DNA of 64,000 nt, from assembly GCF_004005475.1 (NCBI RefSeq), contig NZ_RZTZ01000018.1, positions 17,726-81,725 on the forward strand, in the 5' to 3' direction. The position numbers and the translations under genes are program-made. The notes beneath the pieces were generated by a model. It was not told the origin of the DNA, did not search any database, and saw nothing but the letters and a program-made list of their open reading frames with translations. This DNA is from Niallia taxi. GTDB taxonomy: Bacteria; Bacillota; Bacilli; Bacillales; Cytobacillaceae. Positions within the stretch are counted from its first letter, which is position 1. Each line of letters begins with the position of its first letter. Shown here piece by piece: positions 28,806-41,300 of the stretch.

Positions 28806-29858
28806 TTGAGAATAGCAATAGAGGAACTTAATTTTCAGAAATTAATGGATAACAGCTTAAATTCCACTTTGGTACTTGATAAAAGGACAATAGTTTATGC
28901 TAACTCGGCATGTATTAAACTATTATCATTAAATACTAAGGAAGATATATTAAATCAGAATTTCGATTTTTTCTTACATCCGGATTTTCACTCTATCTGT
29001 AAAGATAGATTAAAACGTGTAGTGGAATATCAAGAAATTGCTCCTTTAATGGAACAGAAAATGATTCGATTGGATGGAACCATAATTGACGTAGAAATAA
29101 TGGCTACTCCCTATCAACATGAAAGAAAAATTGTATCTCATGTCATCATTAGAGATATTACAGAAAAAAAAGTGATTCAAAAAAAAATAATGCAATCCGA
29201 AAAACTATCATTAATAGGAGAATTGGCTTCTGGTATTGTACACGAAATTAGGAATCCCTTGACCTCGATAAAAGGATTTATACAGTTGTTAAAAATAGAT
29301 TTTCCCAAAAATATATATGCTGATATTGTTCTTTCTGAGTTAGAGCAGATCGAGCAAATAACAAATGAATTGTTATATTTATCTAAACCCAAAGAGACTA
29401 TTTTTGAGTCTGAGGACTTAATCCAAATAGTTGAGGAAACTGTTAATTTATTCGGGACACAAGCCTTTAAAAATAATATTGAAATTCTATTTGATAAAAG
29501 AGACTGTGAAGGAATAAACGTTTTAGGGGATAGATCTCAACTGAAACAGGTGTTTTTAAATCTAATAAAAAATGCAATAGAATCTATGGCGGAAAATGGG
29601 AAAATACATATAAGTGCAGAAAAAGATGTTAAACAGGTACATATTAGCATTAAAGATAGTGGCATAGGCATTCCAAGAAATCAAATTAAAAAAATTGGCC
29701 AGTCCTTCTTTACGAATAAAGCAGAAGGAACTGGTTTAGGTCTCATGGTAACATATAATATAATTGAAAGTCATAACGGTAAAATTGAGGTTGATAGTGA
29801 AGTTGGGATAGGAACTGTGTTTACTGTCAAGTTACCATATGTAAAAAGGATATTATAA
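28806..29858 (+). CDS. Cytosolic PAS-domain sensor histidine kinase
   Basis: This 350-residue kinase has no membrane helix. Residues about 8-122 form a PAS domain (NSTLVLDKRTIVYANSACIKLL, then VSHVIIRDITEKK). The HisKA domain carries the phosphorylated histidine at 146 in VHEIRNPLTSIKGFIQLL, and the C-terminal ATPase has an N-box (NLIKNAIESM), a G1 box (DSGIGIP) and a G2 box (GTGLGL). This form and the HEIRNPLTSIKGF sequence are typical of Bacillus sporulation-type kinases that feed the Spo0F-Spo0A phosphorelay, such as KinE. The target here is inference. Start is TTG with AAAGGAGGGG upstream. No response regulator gene is adjacent. It is divergent from the DUF3231 gene. Confidence 0.85.
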   Translation: MRIAIEELNFQKLMDNSLNSTLVLDKRTIVYANSACIKLLSLNTKEDILNQNFDFFLHPDFHSICKDRLKRVVEYQEIAPLMEQKMIRLDGTIIDVEIMATPYQHERKIVSHVIIRDITEKKVIQKKIMQSEKLSLIGELASGIVHEIRNPLTSIKGFIQLLKIDFPKNIYADIVLSELEQIEQITNELLYLSKPKETIFESEDLIQIVEETVNLFGTQAFKNNIEILFDKRDCEGINVLGDRSQLKQVFLNLIKNAIESMAENGKIHISAEKDVKQVHISIKDSGIGIPRNQIKKIGQSFFTNKAEGTGLGLMVTYNIIESHNGKIEVDSEVGIGTVFTVKLPYVKRIL

Positions 29859-30423
29859 AAACTCAAACATTTATAAAAGTATAAAAGTATAAATAATTAT
29901 TCATTTGGAATAGTAAACTAGGTTAGAACTAACCCTTAACTGCTGTTATAATGCCGATAAAGTATCATGCAATGGAACAGTAAATAACAATTGAATTCGA
30001 ATGTTTATAACTGCATAATTACATATCAATCTTGTAAAATAATAGATATTTGTCCGTAATACAAGGACGAGCTTTTAATCCATTTCGTTTTCATTGTTGT
30101 ATTGGTATCTTACGAGGGATTATAAGATAAAACTAGTATTTAATTCCAATGAGTTTCAGTGGTGTCCCTAAAGTACTACATGAATAAGGATTTTAGTGGC
30201 TTGGACAATAGAACATCTGCAACTTTTACAACAAGCATAACGAAGTAATGTGGAAATAAATTTAAGTCTTTTGAATAAAGTATTGAGATTATATCACATA
30301 TAAAGAAAAGGACTGAGCCAGAACAGTCTCAGTCTTTGCCTTATTTAACAGTGATGAAAAATCTGATAACATCGTATAAATCAAAGGTTATATCAAGTGC
30401 TTCCTTAAAAATGTGGAGCGTCT
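29859..30423. other. Non-coding debris
   Basis: A hairpin (AAGGACTGAG with CTCAGTCTTT) near 30309-30340 could be a terminator relic. No gene was supported. Confidence 0.4.
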
Positions 30424-31110
30424 ACACTTATCTGGACAGAAAAATTAAGGTCACGTACACTTGATCTAAAACAGATGAGGAGAACCCACAATGACAAAAC
30501 GAGAACGCCGTACTTGCACGCCCGAGTTTAAAAAGCAAATGGTGCAGCTATACCAGAATGGAAAAACGAAACGAGCCATTATTGATGAATATGATCTGAC
30601 TCCGTCATCTCTTTACCGGTGGATCAATCAGGATGAAGTTCTTTTAAAGAAAAAGACAATCGTTCTTCTGAAAAACATGAGCTTTTAGTACTCCTCAAGG
30701 AACTAAAACAGCTAAGAATGGAGAACGACATTTTAAAGCAAGCCGCGCTGATAAAGGGACGAAAGTAAATGTCATTAAGCGAAATAAAGACAAATACTCT
30801 GAACAAAATCGAAATGACTACGGCACGCGCAAAATTAAAGTAGAGCTGCAAAAGCGTGGATTTACGGTTTCTAGGAGGAGTATTGTCCGTATCATAAGAA
30901 GCATGGGCTTGTTTCTTCCTTTACGATGGCACAGTTCAAGCCGCAGAAAACTCCCTGTAATGTGTCAACTCAGGCAAACGAATTGAAACGCAAAACAGAG
31001 GCCAAAAAAGTGGTCTTCAGTGATTTAACATTCGTTAAAGTCAAAAATAAATGACATAACGTATGTACCTTTGTCGATCTCTTTAATCGCATATGAAACC
31101 CAATTCACTG
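30424..31110 (+). mobile_element. IS3-family element fragment, plus strand
   Basis: The left end, acttatctggacagaaaaat, is at 30427 and orfA starts at 30491 with MTKRERRTCTPEFKKQMVQLY and a helix-turn-helix. orfA breaks near 30660 by frameshift; the rest ([23 protein letters not shown]) is readable in another frame. orfB pieces include FSDLTFVKVKNK near 31015-31050. The similarity ends near 31110. It is the same type as the minus-strand copy at 8990. Confidence 0.65.
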
Positions 31111-32043
31111 CCTTAGTAAAATACGAATAACCTCTATACTTAAAATTAACGAAGGTAACAACATTCGAACAATATGGTATAAAAACCAGAATTTAAGGTA
31201 TTTGACATCTGTTTTCCTGTATAAGTGCTGCACCTATTTTCAGAGTTCTTTATCGTCTTTAAAAGTTGGAATAGGAAGGCAGCCCTTCACTTGTTAAAGC
31301 TGAAACATTTTCGGATGAACTTTTGAGATATACAGACGAAGAATTATAGTATACCTTATGCAAGCAGTGAACATAGTATAGGGATAAAAAGGAGATACAG
31401 GGCTTAAGAAAAGTAGTCAACCCGCTCGATTGGCATTCGTTATGGAGCCATCCATGATGGCTAGTATGGAATTAAGATTAAATCGCTTACAATAGTGAAG
31501 AAATCCGCTATAGTAAGTGTCCAAGTCCAGTTATCTCTAACAGTAGATCCAGGCCCGGAATATATCTTTCAATGTTACAAAGAGCAGGATTAGTTCATGC
31601 TAAACTTATTTAGGAAGTGGACATATTACAAAAAGAGAGAGAAAGGCAATTAAAAAACTTGGCTTGCAATTTTTAGAAGAAAGGTAACAAACTATAAAGA
31701 AAGGGTCTGTTACAACTTTATCATTGGTTCTTTTGTTTTCTTTGTGTTTTTTGATAATGAAATCGACAATTTTAGAATTGACTATTTCGTATCATTTTAT
31801 TGAAATGATTCACCTACATGGAAAAATTCGAGTACTAACAATGTACTAAAATTTATCCGCATTCATTCTAACTGAATAGACTGTCCTTTACCATCATCAA
31901 TTTCTTCAAATGATTGCCCTCTAATTTGTTCGCTAGAGTTACCTTTTAAAATAAAATTATAGCAGGATTCTAGTAATTCGAATAGAATTTTATATATTAC
32001 ACATATCGTTCAAATAGCTAGAATTAGTGAGGTAGTCTTAGAT
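31111..32043. other. Unassigned region before kinase gene
   Basis: Small coding-like scraps (for example SMLQRAGLVHAK near 31570-31605) carry many stops. AT-rich DNA at 31980-32040 should hold the promoter of the kinase gene, but no clear boxes were assigned. Confidence 0.4.
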
Positions 32044-33429
32044 ATGAAAATTACAGAAATAGGTACTCGTGAGATATTAGACAGAATTACAGATGGCTTT
32101 TTTTCATTAGATAAAAACTGGAATTTCACCTATATTAACAAGGAGGCAACACTCCTTTTATTCCGTAGCCGCGAGGATCTCGTTGGTAAAAATGTATGGG
32201 ATGAGTTCCCAGAGTCAGTGCAATTGCTATTCTATGAACAGTATCATAAGGCTGTTCTTGAACAAATTTCCGTTAAATTTGATGCTTATTTTCCACCGCT
32301 AAATACATGGTTTAATGTGAGAGCTTATCCTTCAGAAAATGGCCTAACAGTTTATTTTCAAGATGTTACAGAAGAAAAAAAGGCATTAACACAAAATGCA
32401 CAACATTATAAATCCCTTTTTGAACATAATCCTGATGCTGTATTTTCTTTTGACCTAAACGGAAAATATCTCAGTGTAAATACTGCTATGGAAAAGCTCT
32501 TAGGATATAGTGAAGAGGAATTCTTACAACTAACATATGTCCCTTTAGTTTCCCATGATGATATAGAGAAGACAACGGAGTATTATGAAAATGCAACCAA
32601 AGGCACAACTCAAAATTACGAAACAAAGGCAGTACATAAGAATGGTGAAGTTGTTCACGTAAGTGTTACAAATATGCCAATCATAGTTGATAATGAGGTT
32701 ATAGGGGTTTATGGAATTGCGAAAGACATAACAGGTCAAAAGCTTACAGAACGGAAGCTAGTAAAATCTGAAAAACTCTCAGCAGTTGGACAACTTTCAG
32801 CCTCCATTGCCCATGAAATACGGAATCCCCTCACAGCGCTAAAGGGGTTTCTACAATTAATGAGCTCATCAGAAGGAAAGGTTACAGTGAGTTATTTAGA
32901 GGTTATGTCGAAGGAAATTGAACGAATTGAATTGATTACGGGAGAACTATTACTGCTAGCTAAACCACAAGCTCATCATTTTAAACTTGAAAATATATAT
33001 GGGATTATTGAACATGTAACTGCGCTTCTTAAATCTCAAGCATTGATGAATAGCATTGAAATAAAAGTAATGTATGAGGAACTACCTCCAATACGTTGTA
33101 TTGTAAATCAAATAAAACAAGTATTTATTAATATTATTAAAAATGCTATAGAATCCATGCCAAGTGGTGGGGAAATAACTGTTAATCTTAAGAAAAAAAA
33201 TAAAAATACATTATTTATTCAAATTGCTGATCAAGGATGCGGAATCCCAGAAGATTTAATTGAAAATATTGGTATTCCCTTTTATACAACCAAACAAAGA
33301 GGTACTGGGTTAGGAATGATGACTACTCTGAAAATTATTGAGGTCCATAACGGAACAATGGATATATCAAGTGAAATAGGAAAAGGCACAATTGTTAATA
33401 TTTATTTACCTATGTATTCTTTAATTTAA
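32044..33429 (+). CDS. Cytosolic sensor histidine kinase with two PAS domains
   Basis: This 461-residue protein has no membrane helix. PAS 1 spans about 8-112 (ITDGFFSLDKNWNFTYINKEA ... VYFQDVTEEKK) and PAS 2 about 120-235 (LFEHNPDAVFSFDLNGKYLSVN ... GIAKDITGQK). HisKA has H257 in IAHEIRNPLTALKGFLQLM; the ATPase has NIIKNAIESM, DQGCGIP and GTGLGM. It belongs to the same Bacillus class as KinE-like sporulation kinases and the kinase at 28806, with one more PAS domain. No regulator is adjacent, consistent with an orphan kinase that feeds a shared phosphorelay. The ligand of the PAS domains is not readable. A weak GAGG site lies 11 bases before the ATG. Confidence 0.85.
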   Translation: MKITEIGTREILDRITDGFFSLDKNWNFTYINKEATLLLFRSREDLVGKNVWDEFPESVQLLFYEQYHKAVLEQISVKFDAYFPPLNTWFNVRAYPSENGLTVYFQDVTEEKKALTQNAQHYKSLFEHNPDAVFSFDLNGKYLSVNTAMEKLLGYSEEEFLQLTYVPLVSHDDIEKTTEYYENATKGTTQNYETKAVHKNGEVVHVSVTNMPIIVDNEVIGVYGIAKDITGQKLTERKLVKSEKLSAVGQLSASIAHEIRNPLTALKGFLQLMSSSEGKVTVSYLEVMSKEIERIELITGELLLLAKPQAHHFKLENIYGIIEHVTALLKSQALMNSIEIKVMYEELPPIRCIVNQIKQVFINIIKNAIESMPSGGEITVNLKKKNKNTLFIQIADQGCGIPEDLIENIGIPFYTTKQRGTGLGMMTTLKIIEVHNGTMDISSEIGKGTIVNIYLPMYSLI

Positions 33430-34329
33430 GAATATTTTAAAAGGCTAGAAGTAATTGAATTAGTAGTTCCAATAAACGATGTATTACGCATAATACTACA
33501 AAAAAATCTTTCAGGAACAAAGTTTTTGAAAGGTTTTTCTTTGTCTACTCATTTAATGATACCATTTTAAAATGGGTTTTCCTTAAATAAAAGGAACCTT
33601 ATCTAATATCGCTAGATGGGGGCAGCATTCCTGTAATAACTAAAATGCAGGATAAATGAAAAAAGGTTCTTGGATAATCTGCAACAATTAAACCTATTAG
33701 ATAGAGGTGCTTTTGTTAATCCGTATTTCTGATTATATTTAAGAGACACAAGAAACTTAAAGAGGTCATGATAATCATGTACCAATATTCATTCCACCAT
33801 TCCACCATGTGATTACACACCTTTCGTTACTTTTAACAAGCATAAACCTCACTCTAATGACTTATTGGAGTTTTATTTAATTGGCAAGTTTTAATGATGT
33901 CGGATAGAAGAGAAAATATTGAACTGCTGTAGAAGGAATAAACCCCTGATAACTCGTAGAGTCTTTATAGATAATCCTCAAGTTACTTGTTACCTATTAC
34001 TAGTGTGTGTAAAGTCAAAAAAAATATACGTAACATTGATCATGCTTTGAATTATCAAGGCTTTGCTCGCTATTTAATGTAATTAAAAGTGACATTCCTG
34101 TAATAACTATAGAGTATCTTTCGTGAGGAACAAACTTGGGAGAATAATTGAAAAAGGATTACATGTTGTACATATTGAATAAAGTTTATGAATGAACAAC
34201 TTTATGAAGGGAATCCGTTTGGAGAATTTAGAAATTGTACGAAAAGCCGAAAAAGACTCTCATGATTCTTGCAATGAAAACTATAAGTTAGTTGAAGATG
34301 GTTCATGGTAATATCAACCAGGTAAAACA
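33430..34329. other. Decayed region with repeated short motif
   Basis: No gene is intact. The motif attcctgtaataact occurs at about 33621 and 34096, and a related attctgtaataatt form at about 43178. Short pieces such as NLQQLNLLDRGAFVNPYF near 33675-33728 look protein-like, but I cannot name them. Confidence 0.35.
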
Positions 34330-34700
34330 GTAGCCATTAAAAAAGTTGGATTAAAAGTGCTTGATTTGAAGATCCTGAGTTGGTAGAAATAGCATTCCTA
34401 TTGCAATACAAATAAAAGAGAAGGAAAAGTTGTTTGTATAGAACTGCTTGATTCAGCTTTAATTATACTGAAGTATAGTAAGTAATATAAAGTAAAACAT
34501 AGCATTCAACTAGAAAAGGCAGATATAGGTGATTATAAAATAACCCACAATAAGTTTGATCTTATTATTGTTGTTTTCACATTGGAACATGTTAAATGAA
34601 GAGACATTTGAAAATGCACTTAAAAAATGGAACAGGAATTAAGATGAATTGTTGGAATGGTCAATATTAAAAAGTTACTATCCAATATGGCTGTAGGTAA
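34330..34700 (+). pseudogene. Possible SAM-dependent methyltransferase fragment
   Basis: One piece near 34497-34598 reads KHSIQLEKADIGDYKITHNKFDLIIVVFTLEHV, close to the acidic loop and motif IV region (NKYDLIxxxxTLEH) of class I methyltransferases. What follows (frame shifted) is compatible with the helix after it. No GxGxG motif I survives upstream. Confidence 0.35.
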
Positions 34701-34714
34701 TCAGCTAAGCGAAT

Positions 34715-35055
34715 TTTATCAGAACACACATTTGTAACAGCAATTACTCGTATTCAGGATATCTTGTATAAAATGCAAAAAGAAAATATTCATATAGTAT
34801 TGATCATTGATGAATACGGTGGTACTTCAGGTATTCTTATCATGTAAGATATACTGGAAGAGGAAAAGAACTATTAAATAAATGGTCGTGTTTTATTAGA
34901 GGAACTAGAAGATCGATTTGGTATACATTTTGACGAACAGGAAAATATCGATATACAATTGGTGGGTGGATACAGTATCAATTTGTGGATAATATTCAAC
35001 TAAATGATCAAGTGAAAATTCGTACAATATACTTGGAAGGTAAAGGAAATGGATA
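34715..35055 (+). pseudogene. HlyC/CorC family transporter, C-terminal fragment
   Basis: RIQDILYKMQKENIHIVLIIDEYGGTSGILIM then a stop and DILEEE match the second CBS domain of HlyC/CorC proteins (VVDEYGGTxGLVTxEDILEE). LLEELEDRFGIHFDEQENIDIQLVGGY follows as the start of the CorC/HlyC C-terminal domain before a frameshift. It lies just upstream of the N-terminal half of a second family member. Confidence 0.6.
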
Positions 35056-35068
35056 ATTATCAGGATTA

Positions 35069-35930
35069 ATGGTATTAAATCTGTTTTTAGTAGCAGTATT
35101 TGTTGGGTAACTGCATTCTTCGTAGGTGTGAAATTGCAATATTGAAGGTAAGGATGTCTCGGATTGATCAACTAATAACTGAAGGAAATAAAAGGCGATT
35201 ATTGCGAAAAAGGTTGCACAAACTCTAGACTTTTACCTTTCAGCATGTTTAGTTAGGTATTACCATTACTGCTCAAATACTTTCAGCATTAGGTGAACCT
35301 ACAATGGAAAAGATGTTACATCCCGTATTTGAAAGATTCAATGTGTCAGAAGCTATATCTACTATTCTTTCTTATATAATTGCTTCTAGCCATTGTAGAA
35401 TTTTTACACGTTTTTCTTAGGGAACTGGCACATAAAACATTAACCATTAAATTCTCAGAAAGAATGACATTAGCATTGTCTCCATCACTATATTGGTTTG
35501 GAAAAGTAACAAACCCTTTTATAACTTTGTTAAATGGTTCTTCTCGTCTTCTTATTCGTATTTTTGGAGTTAAACCTGCTAGACATGAGACAGTTGACTC
35601 AGAAGAAGAAATTAAACTGATTGTTACTCAAAGTTATGAAAAGAAGATTAATCAAACGGAATTAGAGTTTCTTGAAAACATTTTTGTATATGATGCTTAT
35701 AAAAATGACATTATGATTCCAAAAGAAAAGATTGTATCTCTTGAAAAAAAGATGACGATTGTGGAAGTTGTATCAGATTAGATAAATTTCAATAGATTTC
35801 CAGTAACTAAAGATCAAATTACTATAAATTTATAGGTTTCATTAATACAAGAGAGATGTTAACAGTATTTTAGCTGGAAACGCACCAACTATGGATACTT
35901 TTATTCACCGTCTTCCTAGCTTCTTTGAAC
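35069..35930 (+). pseudogene. HlyC/CorC family transporter (DUF21), broken by frameshifts
   Basis: Frames in order give a DUF21 membrane domain: LNLFLVAVFV, FFVGVxxAIxKVRMSRIDQLI, ACQLGITITAQILSALGEPTMEKML, then IVEFLHVFLRELAHKTLTIKFSERMTLALSPSLYWFGK from 35380 onward. The linker ETVDSEEEIKLIV and the start of CBS 1 (MIPKEKIVSLEKKMTIVEVV) are intact to 35781, where a TAG interrupts before FNRFPVTKDQ. At least three lesions occur before 35400. Usual start VMPRTE is here IMIPKEK. Tandem pairs of such genes are common in Bacillus, which explains the fragment just upstream. Confidence 0.7.
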
Positions 35931-36105
35931 TGCTCCTTTTTCTTTTTGTATAGATTTACAAAAGTTTTTATGTTGAAAAATAATTGAAATATTCTTTTTA
36001 TATTTGGATAGTACTGGCACACTAGTGGAATTTTTTCATAAAATGCAGGATAAACAACTATTGGTTTTCACTAAAGCGACTATTCTTTCATATGAGGTGA
36101 TAATC

Positions 36106-36303
36106 TTGAAGAAAGAAAAAATGATTGCAGATGAATTACAGTGTATGTACTTAGAGGGTAGACTTGTTGAGTTTGATGAGAGATATATTAATAAGATAAG
36201 TCGGAAATTACGGACAGGTGACTTATCACTTAATGAGTTAATTCGCGATGATTCTATCCTAAAAAAGGTAGTACTCGAGGCTTTCGAGCGTTTGTATTTA
36301 TAG
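36106..36303 (+). CDS. Small hypothetical protein, 65 residues
   Basis: The start is TTG 36106 with GAGGTGA 5 bases upstream; the open frame extends back to 36004 but without a ribosome site. The product is MKKEKMIADELQCMYLEGRL...EFDERYINKISRKLRTGDLSL NELIRDDSILKKVVLEAFERLYL-like, charged and helical, with no signal or membrane segment. I do not recognise the family. Good codon use and a good ribosome site in otherwise decayed DNA favour a living gene. Confidence 0.4.
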   Translation: MKKEKMIADELQCMYLEGRLVEFDERYINKISRKLRTGDLSLNELIRDDSILKKVVLEAFERLYL

Positions 36304-36814
36304 AGAATAATTGCCTAATCCCTTCTTAATAAAGAAGAGTTCATCTAATAGTTATAAAAGAATTATAAAATACGCTAGAAAAAATTCACTTACGAGTGAC
36401 TTCCTCAATAGGGCTCAAATGTGATAATCAGGTCATGATAGATGAAGTGAAAAAATCACAAAAACTATTCTAAACAGGCTTCGATAATATTTACAGTACT
36501 ACTTCACTAAATCCCTAAAAGGACGAAGATAATGATGTGGAAGGTGAAACTGCCACTATATATGCAAGTTGTTTGCATATATATAATCTGTTAATTATAA
36601 AAAGAGAACAATCCATCGCTGACTAACACCTTTCCGGAGTGGGTTATAGAGTTCGAACAAGTAAAATGAAGAGGGTAAACCTAAATATGAAAGTTTATGT
36701 CATTCAAATTGCCGTCTTATTTTAATGAATAGGGCGCTTTTTTGTTGTGTCTATAGTTAATTAACCGAATAGAATATAAAGGCTTTTTAATTAAAACTTA
36801 ATCTTTAATTCTAT
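36304..36814. other. Intergenic debris with one AT-rich palindrome
   Basis: TATATATGCAA (36557-36567) pairs perfectly with TTGCATATATA (36573-36583) around a 5-base loop. A weak terminator-like GC-rich stem with six T residues lies near 36710-36744. No gene was supported. Confidence 0.45.
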
Positions 36815-38278
36815 AAAGTCAAATCGATCTATCGTTTTACGGTAAGGAAACCTCGCAAACTTTAGCAGAATTTTTCTTCATTATTTCCTGTTTATCAGTG
36901 ATTTTCAGCTTCAGAAGACTGAAGAAAAACTGAAAATATGGTATATTATCATTAGTCGCTTGTTCGGCCAGTTTACCACCGATTCGCAATAGCGGACAAG
37001 TTTCATTTTTGGTTATATTCCTTTATCTCTCTTTTCATGATGATTCCCCCTAGTAAAATCATCATAGACTGATATAGGACGTGTAGCTACTTCCAAGGAA
37101 ACAGGCAGTAAGGCGCCAACCACGACAGTTTCCTTTTTATTTTTAGGATATTTTTTTCCGTCGCTGTTGCTTACTGATTTCTTCTCCCTGATAAAAAATC
37201 ATAATTGATCCCTCTAGAGATTCTTTTACCAAAAACTCTTTACTAACATACCTAGAAGAAAGAATCTAACTTTTCTCTTTAATAGGAGAAGCTGAAGCTT
37301 CTGTCCCAATGAACTTTTATAACTTGTATCATATTCTTTCTTCTCATTTATTGGATGGGATAGCTTTTCCTCTGTCCATTTTTCTTGTGGTGAATAGCCG
37401 TTTCATTCCTCTTTCAATTGCCAACGCAATTGAGCCATCTCATTAGAAGTTGTCTCAAATCTTTCACACTATAAAACTTTGTCCCCACGTAAAAACATAA
37501 TGTACTGAATATCCCTTTCAACTTTTCCCTTCGTTATGGCTCTGTATGGGTGGAAGAACTTAGGAATAGGCGAACTTCAGCGAATCTTTAATTACACTTA
37601 ATGACTCCCTGATCATGTCCATCTGTGACAGTTCTTATTTATCAAACAAGATAGTAGAAGGTACCAACCAGATACTTAAAACTTTTTAATGCCAATGCAT
37701 GACATGTTCCTAGGATAAAGTAAACAGAGCGTACTTTATTCTCGAATATTTCGAATATCCTAAGATGGCAACAAACATGGAGAGATTCCTTTTTTTTCGT
37801 TCAAAATTACTGCTCCGTCCTCCTTCCATTCAGCAGCATCCTGTTTACCCGGAAGGGTTTTATAATGTTCAGTATATTTCCTGTTTCCCTGTTTCCGATA
37901 AGGCTACATCTAAACCTTTAATATTGTTTTGCCTCCTTGGTAAGCAAGTGCCTTGATCTCGAACAGCAGTTTCTCTGCATTAAATCCCCAATCTTACAGC
38001 ATCCTCTTATCGATATAATCCTTGAATTCTTCAAGTTTACTCTTCTTTCCTTTTCTAACAGTTGGAATGTTTTTTGACATATGTATTTTTAACCGCTTAG
38101 GGACATCGTCAACTCGTTGGCGATATCATAATACTCATTCCTCATTAGTACATTTCTATAATCTTAAAAATCCGCCTCTTGCCTTACGAATCATAGCTCA
38201 TCTCAACAAACTATGGTTCTATTTTTAGATGAGGTATTTATTCTGGTTAAATTGAGGATTTTAACATCGACTTTAACA
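36815..38278 (-). mobile_element. IS21-family element remnant, minus strand
   Basis: From the right end at about 38278 (ctttaaca, read outward) this is collinear with the better copy at 48067-50131 and carries decayed istA on the minus strand. It stops inside the start of istB near 36820 (compare caaatcgatctatcgtttta here with caaattgatctatcgtttta near 48655). Numerous stops and short deletions have destroyed both genes. Confidence 0.65.
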
Positions 38279-38370
38279 GCAGTAACAGACTGCCTGACAA
38301 GAATTATTTAGTATTTCTTTACATATAAATGTGATATCGAGTATATGAAATAATAAAGAGGTGCTTTTAA

Positions 38371-41300
38371 TTGAGCGATAAAGTTAGGCAACTATTTGAA
38401 TATTTATTAGAAGTCAATAACCTTAGAGCTAAAGTTGTCCGTAATTTTAAGGAATATGATAAAAATTGGACTAAAGCTTCTCTAGAAGAATTTGGTGATG
38501 GTGTTTATTTAATGGGATCAGGAAATGATAAAGAAGCAATTCTTGAGATTCATAGACAGAAGTTTACTGAAGAAATCTTGACTCCTCCACACCCTGACAA
38601 ATCCATTAGAGAGTGGATTACATATTCGTATAATAAAGAAAATAACCCTCCAGAAATACCTAATCCAAAAGTAGTTATACAAGGATCTGATAAGTTAGAA
38701 ATTCGTTTTGAGGAAGATCCGAGGCGGATAAAATTGTTTAATGACTGGAAAGCAGCATGGAAAGACTGGGCAGATTCAATTTCAAAGATGGAAAAAGTTC
38801 AAACATTATATGAACTTTTTTTTAAAATCAATCAAGACTTTCAAATTGAAGGTGAAGGACTTGAATTGATGTTAGGAAAGACAATTTTTACGTGGAAAAC
38901 TGAAGTTGATCCTATATTACACCCTTTATTTACCACGAAAATGGATATTGAACTTGATACTGACAAAGGTATTATTATTGTTAAGCCAACGAATCAAGGA
39001 TTCAAACTTGAACTTAATATATTTAGTGGTATCCCACTTCCTAATATAGAAGAGATTCAAAATATAGGACGAATAGCGCGATATAGAGATGTGTTTGAAG
39101 AAGATATGAATGATTTATCTACTCAATTTATGCAAGTAATTGATGCGAGTGGTCGAACTGCTTTAGAGGATGAACCTCTTATTGCTTCAAAAGATGCTAT
39201 AGGCCACTTAAATGAATATGTTATTGTTCTAAGACGAAAGGATAATCAGGTTTTACAAAAGGATTTAGAGCAAATTATTGAATCTTTGCAAGAAGAGGAA
39301 TTTAAGGTACCTGCTACAGTTGAATCTATTGTTGGACATGAATTCCTAACTGATAAAGATCTAAATAATAATAATTGGGGCAGAGTAGCTACAGATTTAT
39401 ATTTTCCTCTTGCTTCAAATGAAAATCAAAAAGAAATTGCTAGAAGACTGGCAAGTAACTACGGTTTGACAGTACAAGGACCTCCAGGGACTGGCAAAAC
39501 TCATACGATAGCTAATTTAGTATCTCATTTATTAGCACATGGAAAGAAAATACTTATTACAAGTCAGAAAGAAAGTCCTTTAAAAGTACTTAAAGAAAAA
39601 ATTCCAAGCGAAATACGTGATTTATGTGTACCAGTCCTAGGGGGAGGAAGAGATTCTCTTAAAGAAATTGAAACATCTATACGGACAATTTCTGATAAGC
39701 TCGGGAATACTACAATTGAAAAATTAGAAGCAGAGATTACAAAAAACAAAGAAGAATTAGAAGATAGTAGAAGAAAGGAGGCGAAATTGAAACATCAGTT
39801 AATGGCATATAGTAAAAATGAAAAAACAGAAATTGAGTACAAAGGTAATTTCATCAGCAAAGCTAATACTGCACAAATTTTGACTGATGAATCAGTAGAT
39901 TATCATTGGATCTTGGATAAAGTGGAATTGAATTCTAAATTCCCTATATCAGAAGAGGAGTTTAGAACTTTCTGGGAACTTAGAGGTAAATTAGAAGAAA
40001 AGGATCTTTATTTAAAAGATATTGTTCTTCCAAACATACAATTAATAAAAACAACTGAAGAAATGAAAAGGTGGCTTTCCAATGGTAAGAATTTAAAACA
40101 TAAATATGATAATGCTATCTTTCATACTAATAAAATTAAATTTCCTCATGATAAGTCATATACTGAAAAGATAAACAATCAGCTATTAAGAATCTTACAA
40201 TACAAGGAGTTTTTCAAGGAGGGAACTGTACATCAGCAGATTCTCGATGATTACATAGCCGGTGGTTCTCGAAAAGAACGATGGACCTCTTTCTTCAGTA
40301 GTATAAAAGTACTGAATAAAGAAATGCTAACTATTTATAACTCTATTGTTAATCATCAAATTACCTTACCAAACAAACCAGACTTTGAATTAGAGATAGA
40401 TATATCTATTTTGGCGGACCGTCTTAAAGTAAACAAGAAACCAGGTACATTATTTGCTTTAACTAAGGGGAAAAATGCAAGATATTTATGGGAATCACCT
40501 ATTATTAATGGGAAGCCAATCAGAACTATAGAGGAAATTGAAATACTGCAACTTTATCTTCTATTAAAAAAGAAAAAAGAGGAAGCTGTTCGCATTTGGA
40601 ATGCTAATATTCATGAAATAGGCGGTATCCCAATAAATACTGAAGACAAACGTCTTTTTAGTACGATTGACAAAACGATACAAACTTATGAAAAATCCCT
40701 ACAGTTAGGCGGTTGGGTAGAAGATTTCATACAAACCTCAAAAAACTTATTACTAAATAATACAAACTGGCTGAATTACAATTTTTATATAGAGTTTAAA
40801 TTAACAATTAATTGCGTGTTTGATGTTCTAAACTTTCAAGTATGGGAAAAGGAATACAATTCATATAGAAATTCATTAAAACAACTCTCAATAGAAAAAG
40901 AAGTACACCCAATTATAAAATCCTTCCTTCATGTATTGGATAACAAAGATGATTCTAGATGGGAGCATGTACTTGAAAAATTAAAGCATCTAATTAAAAG
41001 GAAGGAAGATGTAAATAGATTCTCCGCTTTATATACTAATTTTGCAATAACTGCTCCAAAAACAGCAAATAGGATAGTTAAGTTACTTTCCAAAGATATA
41101 GCAATGCCAAGAGAATTTAAAAAATCATGGGAACTTAAGTCATTATATAATTGGATGACAGAAAATCAAGACTTTGAAGCTGAACAAATTGAAATTAGCA
41201 TTAAATCTGAACAAGATTATCAAAAAAGGTTAATAACTTCAATAGTTTCAAATTCTACTTGGTTGAATCAAATAAGCCGAATATCTGAATCTCAAAAGAG

